DNA of 64,000 bases. Origin: Microbacteriaceae bacterium (GTDB taxonomy: Bacteria; Actinomycetota; Actinomycetes; Actinomycetales; Microbacteriaceae). The stretch covers positions 124,001 through 188,000 of the forward strand of contig JANXTR010000023.1 of the NCBI GenBank assembly GCA_025352325.1, given 5' to 3'. The notes beneath the pieces are model-generated. The model saw only the letters and a list, made by a program, of their open reading frames with translations, ran no database searches and was not told the origin of the DNA. Made by a program: the position numbers and the translations under genes. Below are positions 42,447 through 53,695 of this stretch, piece by piece. How positions within the stretch are numbered: the stretch's first letter is position 1; each line of letters starts with the position of its first letter.

Positions 42447-43889
42447 ATGATCGAGACACCGGATCCCACCCGAGAACTCTGGGGCTCCGTGTTGACTCTC
42501 CTCGGTACCGACGACCGCATCACCCCGCAACTACAGGGATTCATCAACCTCGTCGAACCGAAGGGGGTCCTCGCCGGGACTCTCTATCTCGAGGTTCCCA
42601 ATGAGCTCACGCGCGGCATGCTCGACCAGCGCATCCGCGTTCCTCTCCTCAACGCGCTCAGCACGATCGACCAGGATCACGGGATCACCAACTTCGCGAT
42701 CGTCGTGAACCCCGAGATCCAGCACGCCGGCCTTTCTGTCGCGCAAGACACGCCCCCTCGCGAAGAGTCACTCCGCGAGCAGGCGCCCATCACCAGCCAA
42801 AACATCGGCGCCGGTCTCACGGGCACCGATCAGAACCGGCGTTCCGATACCCGCCTGAACGCGAAATATAACTTCGATAACTTCGTCATCGGGGGATCGA
42901 ACCGTTTCGCGCACGCCGCGGCAGTCGCGGTGGCCGAGGCGCCGGCGAAGGCCTACAACCCGCTCTTCATCTACGGGGACTCCGGGCTCGGCAAGACCCA
43001 CTTACTGCACGCGATCGGTCACTATGCGGAACGTCTCTATCCCGGCATCCGGGTCAGATATGTGAGCTCCGAGGAGTTCACCAACGACTTCATCAACTCG
43101 ATCGCCAACAACCGGGCGGCCGCGTTCCAGTCTCGGTACCGCGAGATCGACATCCTGCTGATCGACGACATCCAGTTCCTGCAGCGAGCAGTCGAGACGC
43201 AGGAGGCCTTCTTCCACACCTTCAACACGTTGCACGATCACAACAAGCAGGTCGTGATCACCAGCGATGTCGCCCCGAAGCACCTGACCGGCTTCGAGGA
43301 TCGCATGCGGTCCCGATTCGAGTGGGGCCTCATCACCGACGTGCAGGCACCCGACCTCGAGACGCGCATCGCGATCCTCCGCAAGAAGGCGCAGAGCGAG
43401 AAGCTGCAGGTACCCGACGACATCCTGGAGTACATGGCGACGAAGGTGTCGTCCAACATCCGGGAACTTGAGGGCACGCTCATCCGTGTCACCGCCTTCG
43501 CCAGCCTCAACCGCACCGCCGTCGACCTCCAACTGGTGCAGACCGTGCTGAAGGATCTGATCACCCTCGATGAAGACAACGTGATCGCGCCCGTCGACAT
43601 CATCAACCACACCGCGGACTACTTCAAGCTGACGGTCGATGACCTCTACGGCTCAAGTCGCTCGCAGGCAGTGGCAACCGCAAGACAGATCGCGATGTAC
43701 CTGTGCCGCGAGATGACCAGCCTGTCGTTGCCCAAGATCGGCCAACTGTTTGGAAATCGCGACCACACCACGGTCATGTACGCGAACAAGAAGATCAGCG
43801 AGCTTATGAAAGAGCGCCGCTCGATCTACAACCAGGTGACCGAACTCACCAGCCGCATCAAGCAGAATCAGCGCTATAGCAAGCTCTGA
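42447..43889 (+). CDS. dnaA: chromosomal replication initiator DnaA
   Basis: DnaA, 480 aa. Domain I is at the N-terminus (TRELWGSVLTLLG), the short linker domain II follows, and domain III carries Walker A GDSGLGKTHLLHAIGHY near residue 178 and Walker B LLIDDIQFL. Domain IV ends with the DNA-binding signature GNRDHTTVMYANKKI. ATG 42447 with a GAGAGAG site is preferred to the track start. It binds the boxes in the 43.9-44.3 kb region to open the origin. Confidence 0.97.
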   Translation: MIETPDPTRELWGSVLTLLGTDDRITPQLQGFINLVEPKGVLAGTLYLEVPNELTRGMLDQRIRVPLLNALSTIDQDHGITNFAIVVNPEIQHAGLSVAQDTPPREESLREQAPITSQNIGAGLTGTDQNRRSDTRLNAKYNFDNFVIGGSNRFAHAAAVAVAEAPAKAYNPLFIYGDSGLGKTHLLHAIGHYAERLYPGIRVRYVSSEEFTNDFINSIANNRAAAFQSRYREIDILLIDDIQFLQRAVETQEAFFHTFNTLHDHNKQVVITSDVAPKHLTGFEDRMRSRFEWGLITDVQAPDLETRIAILRKKAQSEKLQVPDDILEYMATKVSSNIRELEGTLIRVTAFASLNRTAVDLQLVQTVLKDLITLDEDNVIAPVDIINHTADYFKLTVDDLYGSSRSQAVATARQIAMYLCREMTSLSLPKIGQLFGNRDHTTVMYANKKISELMKERRSIYNQVTELTSRIKQNQRYSKL

Positions 43890-43930
43890 AGCCTGATTCA
43901 GCTCCCACTTCTTCAGGCCGGTTCAACCAC

Positions 43931-43944
43931 CCCCCTTTTGGGGG
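43931..43944 (+). terminator. small hairpin after dnaA
   Basis: CCCCC-TTTT-GGGGG is a 5-bp GC stem 41 nt after dnaA. Weak; it may also be a structural part of oriC. Confidence 0.35.
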
Positions 43945-43992
43945 CTCGACAAATCGGCCCTCTTTTCGTGATTGCACAAGGTGTGCACAACC

Positions 43993-44001
43993 TGTGGATA
44001 A
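43993..44001 (-). promoter_or_regulatory. DnaA box (exact)
   Basis: TGTGGATAA, the complement of TTATCCACA, an exact consensus box. Confidence 0.8.
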
Positions 44002-44161
44002 CTTCCAGGACGCGCCGCACGTCGGTGTGAACAAGGCACCACAAATTGTGGAAGTTGCTCCGGCCGGCGACAGAAACTCGGGTCGAACGGTCGCGACATT
44101 CCACGTCGATCTCACATCTCACACGGTTGTAGTTCCCAGGGCAATGCTCCGCGAATAGCAG

Positions 44162-44170
44162 TTGTCCACA
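44162..44170 (+). promoter_or_regulatory. DnaA box (exact, actinobacterial form)
   Basis: TTGTCCACA matches the preferred high-GC Gram-positive box on the plus strand. Confidence 0.8.
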
Positions 44171-44356
44171 GATCCCACAGCGGTTAAGAAGATTAACTCT
44201 TTCTCCCTCATCTCAGCTCGGCCACAACCCCCTGGGGATAGCCACCGGCACCGAGATCCCGGGTTCGACCTTGCCGCTACCTGTGCCAGGATCGGCGTGA
44301 CAGTATTGACGCCCCCAGCAAGTTCGCCGCACCTATTCGATGGCACAGGAGTCTTC

Positions 44357-45502
44357 GTGAAGTTCCAAGTCAATCGGGACGTCTTCAGCGAGGCCGTGTC
44401 ATTCGCGGTGAAGCTCCTGCCCCAGCGCACCACGCAGCCCATCCTGAGCGGTGTGCTCCTCGACGCCTCCGACGGAGCCCTCGTGCTCTCGTCGTTCGAC
44501 TACGAAGTCTCGTCACGCACCGAGATTGCGGCCGAAGTCGACGAACCGGGAACCGCGCTCGTCTCCGGCCGACTGCTCGCTGATATTGCGAGCCGACTGC
44601 CGAACGCTCCTGTCATCTTCTCCACCGTTGACGGCAAGATCGCCGTCAGTTGCGGCTCCACGAAGTTCACGCTTCTGAGCATGCCGGTCGAGGAGTACCC
44701 GACCCTCCCCGAAGTCGACGAGCGCACCGGTGTGCTGCCGGCCGACGATTTCGCCGTCGCCGTCTCTCAAGTCGCTGTCGCGGCATCCCGAGACGATGTC
44801 ACTCCGGTTATCACGGGCGTGCAGCTCGAGGTCGGTGACAACAGCCTCTCCCTCGTCGCGACGGACCGGTATCGGGTCGCCGTGCGCGAGATCGATTGGG
44901 ATTCCGGGACCGGATCCGCCGAGGGCACCACGGCGCTCATCCCGGCACGCACCCTCTCCGAGATCGGCAAGACCTTCGCGCACAGTGGCACCATCGCGGT
45001 GTCGATCGTGCACACGGATGACCGCGAGCTCATCGCGTTCAGTGCCGACAAAAAGACCGTGACGTCGTTACTCATCAAGGGCAACTTCCCGCCGGTGAAG
45101 CGGTTGTTTCCCGAGGTTGTGGACAACTACGCAGTGATCAACACGGCCGAGCTCATCGAGGCTACCCGCCGTGTGTCGCTCGTGCTTGAGCGCGAGGCCG
45201 CACTGCGCTTCAGCTTCTCGATCGATGGGCTCACGCTCGAGGCCGCCGGCTCCGAGCAAGCGCAGGCCTCCGAGACGATCGACGCCCACCTGCACGGCGA
45301 TGACATAGTCGTCTCGCTCAAGCCGTCATTCCTACTGGACGGACTGGGCGCGGTGCGCTCGGAGTTCGTGCGGATCTCGTTCACCAAGACTGAGAACCCG
45401 AACAAGCCGGGACCGGTGCTTATCACGAGCCAGTCGTCGAAGGAACAGCCGGGCGCTGACAACTACAAGTACCTGCTGCAGCCGAACCTGCTGCTGCGCT
45501 AA
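44357..45502 (+). CDS. dnaN: DNA polymerase III beta subunit (sliding clamp)
   Basis: Beta clamp, 381 aa, three topologically similar domains. The start is GTG at 44357 (KFQVNRDVFSEAVSFAVKLLPQRTTQPILSG) with CAGGAG 7 nt upstream; the longer track ORF extends into oriC. The C-terminal clamp signature (NYKYLLQPNLLLR) is complete. It tethers the replicase to DNA. The gene for 6-phosphogluconate dehydrogenase follows 15 nt later. Confidence 0.97.
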   Translation: MKFQVNRDVFSEAVSFAVKLLPQRTTQPILSGVLLDASDGALVLSSFDYEVSSRTEIAAEVDEPGTALVSGRLLADIASRLPNAPVIFSTVDGKIAVSCGSTKFTLLSMPVEEYPTLPEVDERTGVLPADDFAVAVSQVAVAASRDDVTPVITGVQLEVGDNSLSLVATDRYRVAVREIDWDSGTGSAEGTTALIPARTLSEIGKTFAHSGTIAVSIVHTDDRELIAFSADKKTVTSLLIKGNFPPVKRLFPEVVDNYAVINTAELIEATRRVSLVLEREAALRFSFSIDGLTLEAAGSEQAQASETIDAHLHGDDIVVSLKPSFLLDGLGAVRSEFVRISFTKTENPNKPGPVLITSQSSKEQPGADNYKYLLQPNLLLR

Positions 45503-45517
45503 AAGGGGATTCATCGC

Positions 45518-46408
45518 ATGGTCATGCACATCGGACTCGTCGGCCTGGGAAAGATGGGCAACAACATGCGCGACCGGCTCCGCGCCGGTGGCCTGGAGGT
45601 CACGGGCTATGACCCGAACCCCGCGGTCACCGATGTGCCGTCGCTCGCTGACATGGTGAACGCGCTCCCTGCTCCGCGCGTGGTCTGGGTGATGGTCCCA
45701 TCTGGGGCGATCACGGACGGTGTCCTCACCGACCTGGCCGGCGTGCTCGAAAAAGGGGACCTCGTCATCGACGGGGGTAACTCCCGTTACACGGATGACG
45801 CGATCCACTCCACCCAGCTTGCCGAGAAGGGCATCCGCTTTGCGGACTGCGGGGTCTCGGGCGGCGTCTGGGGACTCAAGAACGGTTACGCCTTGATGGC
45901 CGGTGGGGACGAGGCCGACATCGCGCTTGCCATGCCGATCTTCGATGCCCTCCGCCCGAAGGGTCCGCGGGCCGAGGGATTCGTCCACGCCGGATCGGTC
46001 GGCGCGGGCCACTACGCGAAGATGGTGCACAACGGCATCGAGTACGCCCAAATGCAGGCGCTCGCCGAGGGCTACGAACTGCTCGACGCGAGTTCAGAGA
46101 TCATCCACGACGTCACCGGCGTCTTCGAGGCCTGGCAGCGCGGGACCGTCGTGCGCAGCTGGCTTCTCGAGCTGCTGGTGAAGGCGCTCAAGGAAGACCC
46201 CGAGTTCAAAGACATCGAGGGCTACGTCGACGACTCGGGCGAGGGTCGCTGGACGATCATCGAGGCGCTCAACCACGCCGTGCCGGTGCCGACGATCAGC
46301 GCGTCGATCTTCGCGCGCTTCGTGTCGCGTCAGAAGGACTCTCCCGCAATGAAGGCCGTCGCTGCCTTGCGCAATCAGTTCGGCGGCCACGCCGTGCGCA
46401 AAGTCTGA
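45518..46408 (+). CDS. gnd: 6-phosphogluconate dehydrogenase (decarboxylating, short type)
   Basis: A 296-aa NAD(P)-dependent enzyme of the pentose phosphate pathway. The dinucleotide motif is IGLVGLGKMGNNM, followed by VIDGGNSRYTDD and the catalytic-lysine region GAGHYAKMVHNGIEYAQMQ. The ~300-aa length is the short class, distinct from the ~470-aa enzyme. It is the usual passenger between dnaN and recF in this group of actinobacteria. ATG 45518 follows AGGGG by 10 nt. Confidence 0.93.
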   Translation: MVMHIGLVGLGKMGNNMRDRLRAGGLEVTGYDPNPAVTDVPSLADMVNALPAPRVVWVMVPSGAITDGVLTDLAGVLEKGDLVIDGGNSRYTDDAIHSTQLAEKGIRFADCGVSGGVWGLKNGYALMAGGDEADIALAMPIFDALRPKGPRAEGFVHAGSVGAGHYAKMVHNGIEYAQMQALAEGYELLDASSEIIHDVTGVFEAWQRGTVVRSWLLELLVKALKEDPEFKDIEGYVDDSGEGRWTIIEALNHAVPVPTISASIFARFVSRQKDSPAMKAVAALRNQFGGHAVRKV

Positions 46409-46430
46409 CCTTCTTGGCACACTGATCCAG

Positions 46431-47627
46431 GTGATCGTCTCCCACCTGAGCCTCACCAACTTCCGGAACTACGTCTCCGCCGAAGTCGAGCTCATCGCGG
46501 GACCAAACCTTTTCGTCGGCAGCAACGGGCAAGGCAAGACGAACCTCGTCGAGGCAATCGGCTACCTGAGCACCTTGGCCTCGCACCGCGTCTCCACGGA
46601 TCAGGCACTTATCCGTCAGGGTTCCGACTTGGCGATCGTGCGAGCTCGGCTCGAGCACGCTGAGCGGTCGCTGCTGGTCGAGGTCCAGCTGAATCGGGCC
46701 TCCGCGAACCGCGCTCAGGTGAATCGGGTGGCCGTGAAACCGCGCGAGCTGCCGCGCTACATCACGAGCGTGCTGTTCGCCCCCGAGGATCTGGCGCTCG
46801 TGCGCGGCGAACCCTCGGGACGCCGTCGCTTCCTCGACCAGCTGCTAGTCCAGCTCTCCCCACGCTTCGCGGGAGTGATCGCCGATTACGAGCGTGCGCT
46901 CAAGCAACGCAACAGTCTTCTCAAGAGCGCTCGTGGCGCCCGGGTCGCCGAGAACCAGCTCTCGACGCTCGAACTCTGGGACGAGCGGCTCGTCGGTCTC
47001 GGCAGCGAGATCATTGAGGGCAGGCAGGACCTAGCCGAGCGGCTCCGCCCGCACGTCGCCGAGGCTTACTCGCGGATCGCCGGCCCGCAGCATCGCGCCG
47101 AACTGGCTCTGCAGCTCAGCATCCTGGGGGCGCAGCCGGATGACGGGGCGCCCGTCCTTGAGAACACGGTGATGTCGTCCGTTCCGAGGGCCGAGCTTGA
47201 GCGGGGTTTCCGCGACGCGCTCGCGCGCGTCCGCCGCACCGAGTTGGAACGCGGGCTCACCCTCGTCGGGCCGCATCGAGACGACCTGCTCCTCGAGTTG
47301 AACGGAATGCCAGCGCGCGGATACGCCAGCCACGGGGAATCCTGGTCGTTCGCGCTCTCGCTCAAGCTGGCCTCGGCGGCCGTGCTGCGGACGGATTCCG
47401 CGGTGGGCGACCCGATCGTCATTCTGGACGATGTGTTCGCCGAGCTCGACGAGGCGCGGAGAGCCCAGCTGGCCTCGGCGATCGGCGACTATCAGCAGGT
47501 GCTGATCACGGCGGCGGTGTTCGACGATGTGCCGGCGCCGCTCGCTGCCCGTGTCGTCCACGTCCGAGCCGGCGAGATCGTGGAGGGGCCTGGCGGTGGC
47601 ACCGCAGCTGGGGAGGACGGGACGTGA
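46431..47627 (+). CDS. recF: DNA replication and repair protein RecF
   Basis: SMC-like ATPase, 398 aa, loading RecA at gaps. It has Walker A GSNGQGKTNLVEAIGYL, the signature motif region SFALSLKLASA, and Walker B VILDDVFAELDEARR. It starts GTG (IVSHLSLTNFRNY). The stop overlaps the dciA start (GTGA), showing coupling. The order dnaN-gnd-recF-dciA-gyrB is conserved in the family. Confidence 0.96.
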   Translation: MIVSHLSLTNFRNYVSAEVELIAGPNLFVGSNGQGKTNLVEAIGYLSTLASHRVSTDQALIRQGSDLAIVRARLEHAERSLLVEVQLNRASANRAQVNRVAVKPRELPRYITSVLFAPEDLALVRGEPSGRRRFLDQLLVQLSPRFAGVIADYERALKQRNSLLKSARGARVAENQLSTLELWDERLVGLGSEIIEGRQDLAERLRPHVAEAYSRIAGPQHRAELALQLSILGAQPDDGAPVLENTVMSSVPRAELERGFRDALARVRRTELERGLTLVGPHRDDLLLELNGMPARGYASHGESWSFALSLKLASAAVLRTDSAVGDPIVILDDVFAELDEARRAQLASAIGDYQQVLITAAVFDDVPAPLAARVVHVRAGEIVEGPGGGTAAGEDGT

Positions 47628-48124
47628 GTACGGGATCGGACATGCCCGAACACCTCTCCGTCTACCGCCGCATCCGTCGCGCCTTCGGCGACCCGTCACT
47701 GCGCACCGTCGACGCGCGTCGTCGACGCCGCAATGCGGCGGAGGGGGAGAGCGTCCCGTACGGACTCGGCCGTGAGCCGGCCGGGCTCGGCGATGTGCTT
47801 GGCACCCTCACTTCCACGATGGGCTGGGATTCCCCCATGGCCCGCGCCGAACTGCTCGCGGACTGGCCCGGGATTGTGGGCGCCGAGACCGCCGCGCACG
47901 CCGAGCCGGTGGGCATCGAGGAGGGCGTCCTGACGGTGCGCTGCGACTCGACCGCATGGGCTCAGCAGCTCCGCACGATGACCGCCGCCGTCGCGGTGCG
48001 GATCGCCGAGAAGCACTCGGCGGCCGGAATCGAGACGGTGCGCTTCATCGGGCCCGACACCCCCTCCTGGAAACGGGGCCCCAGAGCAATCCCAGGGCGC
48101 GGCCCTCGCGATACCTACGGCTGA
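47624..48124 (+). CDS. dciA: DciA-like helicase loader (DUF721)
   Basis: A 166-aa DUF721/DciA protein. The conserved core is DWPGIVGAETAAHAEPVGIEEGVLTVRCDSTAWAQQL, with a basic N-terminal segment (DARRRRRNAAEG) upstream. DciA family members load the replicative helicase in bacteria lacking DnaC/DnaI, and dnaB is present in this window without such a loader. The GTG at 47624 overlaps recF; ATG 47642 is an alternative start. Confidence 0.88.
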   Translation: MSTGSDMPEHLSVYRRIRRAFGDPSLRTVDARRRRRNAAEGESVPYGLGREPAGLGDVLGTLTSTMGWDSPMARAELLADWPGIVGAETAAHAEPVGIEEGVLTVRCDSTAWAQQLRTMTAAVAVRIAEKHSAAGIETVRFIGPDTPSWKRGPRAIPGRGPRDTYG

Positions 48125-48126
48125 CA

Positions 48127-48188
48127 AGGCAAATCAGGTCAAGCCCGCTGCGAAATGTCCCCAGGCGGCCGATTTCGCGGATTTGCCT
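48127..48188 (+). promoter_or_regulatory. nested inverted repeats upstream of gyrB
   Basis: Outer arms AGGCAAATC/GATTTGCCT (9 bp) enclose inner arms GCGAAAT/ATTTCGC (7 bp). The structure spans almost the whole dciA-gyrB gap and could be a dciA terminator or part of the gyrB control region. Confidence 0.5.
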
Positions 48189-48190
48189 CG

Positions 48191-50190
<2,000 letters not shown>

Positions 50191-50240
50191 TCCTCCCTGC
50201 AGTACCGCGCGTCGCGCCACCCGACCAGCGAAAGTGATTC

Positions 50241-52814
50241 ATGACTGACACCACCGGCACCGGCCTCGATCCCAACCGTTACGACAAGATCGAGCAGGTA
50301 GACCTGCAGCTCGAGATGCAGCGGAGCTATCTGGACTACGCGATGAGCGTCATCGTGGGGCGGGCCCTGCCGCGCGTCGAGGACGGGCTGAAGCCGGTGC
50401 ATCGGCGCGTGATCTATGCAATGTACGACGGCGGCTACCGCCCGGATCGCGCGTTCAGTAAGTGCACCCGAATCATCGGCGATGTGATGGGTCAGTTCCA
50501 CCCGCACGGCGACAGCTCGGTGTATGACGCGCTGGTGCGACTCGTCCAGCCGTGGTCGCTGCGGTATCCTCTGGCGCTCGGCCAGGGCAACTTCGGCTCT
50601 CCCGGCAACGACGGTGCCGCGGCCCATCGTTACACCGAGACCAAGATGGCTCCCCTCGCCATGGAGATGGTCCGCGATATCGACGAGGACACCGTCGATT
50701 TCCAAGACAACTACGACGGGCGCACCAAGGAGCCGGTGATCTTGCCGGCCCGCTTCCCGAACCTGCTCGTCAATGGCTCGGTCGGTATCGCCGTTGGCAT
50801 GGCCACCAACATCCCTCCGCACAATCTGCGCGAGGTCTCCGATGCAGCGCTCTGGGCGCTCGAGCATCCCGACGCCACGCGTGACGAGCTGCTCGAGGCG
50901 ATCGTCGCGCGGATCAAGGGCCCGGACTTCCCGACCGGTGCGCAGATCCTGGGCGTGAAGGGCATCCAGGATGCCTATCGCACCGGCCGCGGATCGATCA
51001 CGATGCGCGCGGTCGTGAACGTCGAGGAGCTGCAGGGTCGCGTCTGCCTCGTCGTGACGGAACTGCCGTATCAGGTGAACCCCGACAACCTCGCGATCAA
51101 GATCGCTGAGCTCGTCAAGGAAGGCAAGCTCGCGGGCATCGCCGACATTCGCGACGAAACTTCGGGTCGGACCGGCCAGCGCCTCGTCATCGTGCTCAAG
51201 CGCGACGCCGTCGCGAAGGTCGTGCTGAACAACCTTTACAAGCACACGCAGCTGCAGGAGAACTTCGGCGCCAACATGCTTGCGATCGTCGATGGGGTGC
51301 CGCGTACGCTGCCGATCGATTCGTTCCTCACTCTCTGGATCGCGCACCAAATCGAGGTCATCGTTCGCCGCACCGCTTTCCGGCTGGCGAAGGCGGAGGC
51401 CGACGCGCACATCCAGCGCGGCTACGTGAAGGCGCTCGATGCGCTCGACGAGGTGATTGCGCTGATTCGCCGTTCGTCCGATGTCGACCAGGCGCGCCAG
51501 GGCTTGATCGCCCTGCTCGAGATCGACCTCGAGCAGGCGGACGCCATCCTTGCTTTGCAGCTGCGGCGGCTCGCAGCGCTGGAGCGCCAGAAGATCCAGG
51601 ACCGCCTGGCCGAACTCGAGATCGAGATCGCCGGCTACGAGGCGATCCTCGCGAGCCCCGCGCAGCAGCGCGGCATCGTCGTTACCGAGCTCAGCGAGAT
51701 CGTCGTGAAGTTCGGCGACGACCGGCGCACCGAGATTATGTACGGCTTTGGCGGCGACATGAGCGTCGAAGACCTGATCCCCGAGGAGGAGATGGTCGTC
51801 ACCATCACCCGTGGCGGCTACGTGAAGCGCACCCGCAGCGACAACTACCGCAGCCAGCACCGCGGCGGTCGCGGGGTCAAAGGCGCCCAGTTGCGAGCGG
51901 ATGACGTCGTGGAGCACTTCTTCGTCACCACCACGCACCACTGGCTGCTGTTCTTCACGAACACCGGACGCGTGTATCGCGCGAAGGCGTATGAGCTGCA
52001 GGAAGCCGGCCGCGACGCGAAGGGTCAGCACGTCGCGAACCTGCTCGCGCTGCAGCCGGGCGAGGAGATCGCCCAGGTGCTTGACATCCGGGACTACACG
52101 GCGGCGACCTATCTGGTGCTCGCCACCCGCGGCGGTCTCGTCAAGAAGACCGCGCTGAGCGAGTACGACACAAACCGCACGGGCGGCATCATCGCCATCA
52201 ACCTGCGCGAGGGCGACGAACTGGTCTCGGCGATGCTCGTCGAAAACGACAGCGAAGTCCTGCTGGTCTCGCGCCGCGGCATGTCGATCCGTTTCGAGGC
52301 GAACGACGAGACCATGCGTCCGATGGGCCGCTCGACGGCCGGCGTGATCGGGATGCACTTCCGTGACGGAGACCAGCTGCTGTCGGCATCCGTCGTGGCG
52401 GACGCCGGATCGGTGTTCGTGGTCACCGAGGGCGGCTTCGCCAAGCGCACCTCCGTCGACCAGTACCGTCCGCAGGGACGCGGTGGTCTGGGCATCAAGG
52501 TGGCCAAGTTGAACGACGAACGAGGCGACCTCGCCGGGGCCCTGATCGTCGAGGACGACGACGAGGTGCTCGTGGTTCTTGCCAGCGGCAAGGTGGTAAG
52601 ATCTGCGGTGGCGGAGGTCCCCGCCAAGGGACGCGACACCATGGGCGTAGTTTTCGCCCGGTTCGATGACGACGACAAGATCATCGCCCTCGCCAAGAAC
52701 AGTGAACGGAATTTGGACGCCGCTGAAGTCGAAGAAGCCGCGGACGAGGCCCCCACTGAGGCTCCAACCGAGGCCGAGGCCGAGGCGCCCGATGGAGAGG
52801 GACAGACCGAATGA
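50241..52814 (+). CDS. gyrA: DNA gyrase subunit A
   Basis: An 857-aa subunit that cuts and reseals DNA. The quinolone-determining region reads [15 protein letters not shown], and the catalytic tyrosine is in AAHRYTETK near residue 131. The C-terminal beta-pinwheel includes a gyrase-box-like [10 protein letters not shown]. The C-terminal ~30 residues are acidic (EAEAPDGEG). It lies 50 nt after gyrB and overlaps the DUF3566 gene by 4 nt (ATGA). Confidence 0.98.
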   Translation: MTDTTGTGLDPNRYDKIEQVDLQLEMQRSYLDYAMSVIVGRALPRVEDGLKPVHRRVIYAMYDGGYRPDRAFSKCTRIIGDVMGQFHPHGDSSVYDALVRLVQPWSLRYPLALGQGNFGSPGNDGAAAHRYTETKMAPLAMEMVRDIDEDTVDFQDNYDGRTKEPVILPARFPNLLVNGSVGIAVGMATNIPPHNLREVSDAALWALEHPDATRDELLEAIVARIKGPDFPTGAQILGVKGIQDAYRTGRGSITMRAVVNVEELQGRVCLVVTELPYQVNPDNLAIKIAELVKEGKLAGIADIRDETSGRTGQRLVIVLKRDAVAKVVLNNLYKHTQLQENFGANMLAIVDGVPRTLPIDSFLTLWIAHQIEVIVRRTAFRLAKAEADAHIQRGYVKALDALDEVIALIRRSSDVDQARQGLIALLEIDLEQADAILALQLRRLAALERQKIQDRLAELEIEIAGYEAILASPAQQRGIVVTELSEIVVKFGDDRRTEIMYGFGGDMSVEDLIPEEEMVVTITRGGYVKRTRSDNYRSQHRGGRGVKGAQLRADDVVEHFFVTTTHHWLLFFTNTGRVYRAKAYELQEAGRDAKGQHVANLLALQPGEEIAQVLDIRDYTAATYLVLATRGGLVKKTALSEYDTNRTGGIIAINLREGDELVSAMLVENDSEVLLVSRRGMSIRFEANDETMRPMGRSTAGVIGMHFRDGDQLLSASVVADAGSVFVVTEGGFAKRTSVDQYRPQGRGGLGIKVAKLNDERGDLAGALIVEDDDEVLVVLASGKVVRSAVAEVPAKGRDTMGVVFARFDDDDKIIALAKNSERNLDAAEVEEAADEAPTEAPTEAEAEAPDGEGQTE

Positions 52815-53218
52815 GCAGCGTCGCCGAGAAGCTTCAGCGTAAGGATTCGCGGAGCACCTCCTCGAAGCAGGTCCGCCTCAAGCTCGTCTACATCGACTTC
52901 TGGTCGGTCGTGAAGCTGGCGTTCCTGGTGTGGCTGTGCCTCGGGATCGTGCTGGTCGTCGCGACCCTGCTGATCTGGGTCGTGCTCTACTCGACCGGGA
53001 TCTTCCACTCGCTCGAAAAGGCGTTCCAGGAAATCCTGAGCGATCCGAACTTCACGATCGCCAGCTCGTTTGGGCTGGGCCAGGTCGGACTGTTCGCGCT
53101 CGTCATCGCGATCCTGAACATCGTCGTCGGCACGGTCCTGGCTGCGATCGCCTCGCTGCTGTACAACCTCAGCGTACGATTCACCGGCGGGCTGCTCGTC
53201 GGGTTCCAAAACAACTAG
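52811..53218 (+). CDS. DUF3566 membrane protein
   Basis: A 135-aa protein with two TM helices ([30 protein letters not shown] and [28 protein letters not shown]) between a basic N-terminus and a short C-terminal tail. The DUF3566 family is found directly after gyrA in actinobacteria, as here. Its function is unknown. It is coupled to gyrA by an ATGA overlap. The two tRNA genes follow. Confidence 0.9.
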   Translation: MSSVAEKLQRKDSRSTSSKQVRLKLVYIDFWSVVKLAFLVWLCLGIVLVVATLLIWVVLYSTGIFHSLEKAFQEILSDPNFTIASSFGLGQVGLFALVIAILNIVVGTVLAAIASLLYNLSVRFTGGLLVGFQNN

Positions 53219-53315
53219 TTCCCTTCGCGCGGCGGCGATTTTCTCGCCTCTCGCAGGTGAGGTACTGTAAGCAAGGCCGATTTGCCGTGACCGATCTTTG
53301 GGGCTGCGGCAGCGC

Positions 53316-53392
53316 GGGGGCATAGCTCAGGCGGTTAGAGCGCTTCGCTGATAACGAAGAGGTCCCAGGTTCAAGTCCTGGTGCCCCCACCA
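53316..53392 (+). tRNA. tRNA-Ile (GAT anticodon)
   Basis: A 74-nt cloverleaf plus encoded CCA. The acceptor GGGGGCA pairs with TGCCCCC, the D-arm is GCTCAGGCGGTTAGAGC, the anticodon stem-loop CTTCGCTGATAACGAAG shows GAT at 53350-53352, and the T-arm is CCAGGTTCAAGTCCTGG. It lies downstream of gyrA, the usual place. Confidence 0.97.
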
Positions 53393-53416
53393 AGAAGTCG
53401 CCACACGGGACTTCTT
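53392..53416 (+). terminator. hairpin terminator after tRNA-Ile
   Basis: AAGAAGTC/GACTTCTT stem followed by CTCTTT, immediately past the encoded CCA. Confidence 0.75.
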
Positions 53417-53490
53417 CTCTTTGGTTGCCCGGCTCACGTAGTGTTCCGGGCGTCAGCGAAGCGCGGCGGCAGGTACGTCGCGCGCAGCGG

Positions 53491-53515
53491 GTTCGCCGCA
53501 ATAGCGGCGGCGAAC
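53491..53515 (+). other. hairpin between the two tRNA genes
   Basis: GTTCGCCGC/GCGGCGAAC make a 9-bp stem with a 7-nt loop, ending 10 nt before tRNA-Ala. It may be a processing or pausing structure. Confidence 0.4.
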
Positions 53516-53525
53516 GAATAGGTAC

Positions 53526-53601
53526 GGGGCCTTAGCTCAATTGGTAGAGCGCCTGCTTTGCAAGCAGGAGGTCAGGGGTTCGATTCCCCTAGGCTCCACC
53601 A
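53526..53601 (+). tRNA. tRNA-Ala (TGC anticodon), integration target
   Basis: A 73-nt cloverleaf plus CCA. The acceptor GGGGCCT pairs with AGGCTCC with one wobble; the anticodon stem-loop CCTGCTTTGCAAGCAGG has TGC at 53559-53561; the T-arm is AGGGGTTCGATTCCCCT. The 3' 20 nt are repeated at 59260, so an element is integrated here and the left copy restores the complete tRNA. Confidence 0.97.
53580..53599 (+). repeat. attL core, 3' end of tRNA-Ala
   Basis: TCGATTCCCCTAGGCTCCAC, identical to the copy at 59260-59279 in the same orientation. It covers the T-arm and acceptor 3' strand, the classic tyrosine-integrase target. Confidence 0.93.
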
Positions 53602-53667
53602 CACCCCCAAGAGTCCAGCAAATAGAGGGTTCTCGTACGAGTTGACCCCCCGAAATGGGCTTGTTTG

Positions 53668-53687
53668 GGCTTAATCGAAGGCTTAAG
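53668..53687 (+). repeat. left arm repeat, candidate integrase arm site
   Basis: GGCTTAATCGAAGGCTTAAG, itself two GGCTTAA units 12 nt apart. It nearly matches (19 of 20) a copy at the right end and lies 69 nt inside attL, directly before the integrase ATG. Confidence 0.6.
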
Positions 53688-53695
53688 GTCTTCGC

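Larger units (their letters stand above)
43890..44356. promoter_or_regulatory. candidate oriC between dnaA and dnaN
   Basis: A 467-nt noncoding segment holding the densest cluster of DnaA-box-like 9-mers in the window: two exact (TGTGGATAA at 43993-44001; TTGTCCACA at 44162-44170) and two with one mismatch (TGTGCACAA at 43982-43990; TGTGAACAA at 44036-44044). The AT-richer run near 44182-44206 (GGTTAAGAAGATTAACTC) could be the unwinding element. The dnaN promoter must also lie here. Confidence 0.88.

Noticed and set aside
43858-44115. Small ORFs within oriC
   Set aside because: They overlap DnaA boxes and lack start signals or homologous features.
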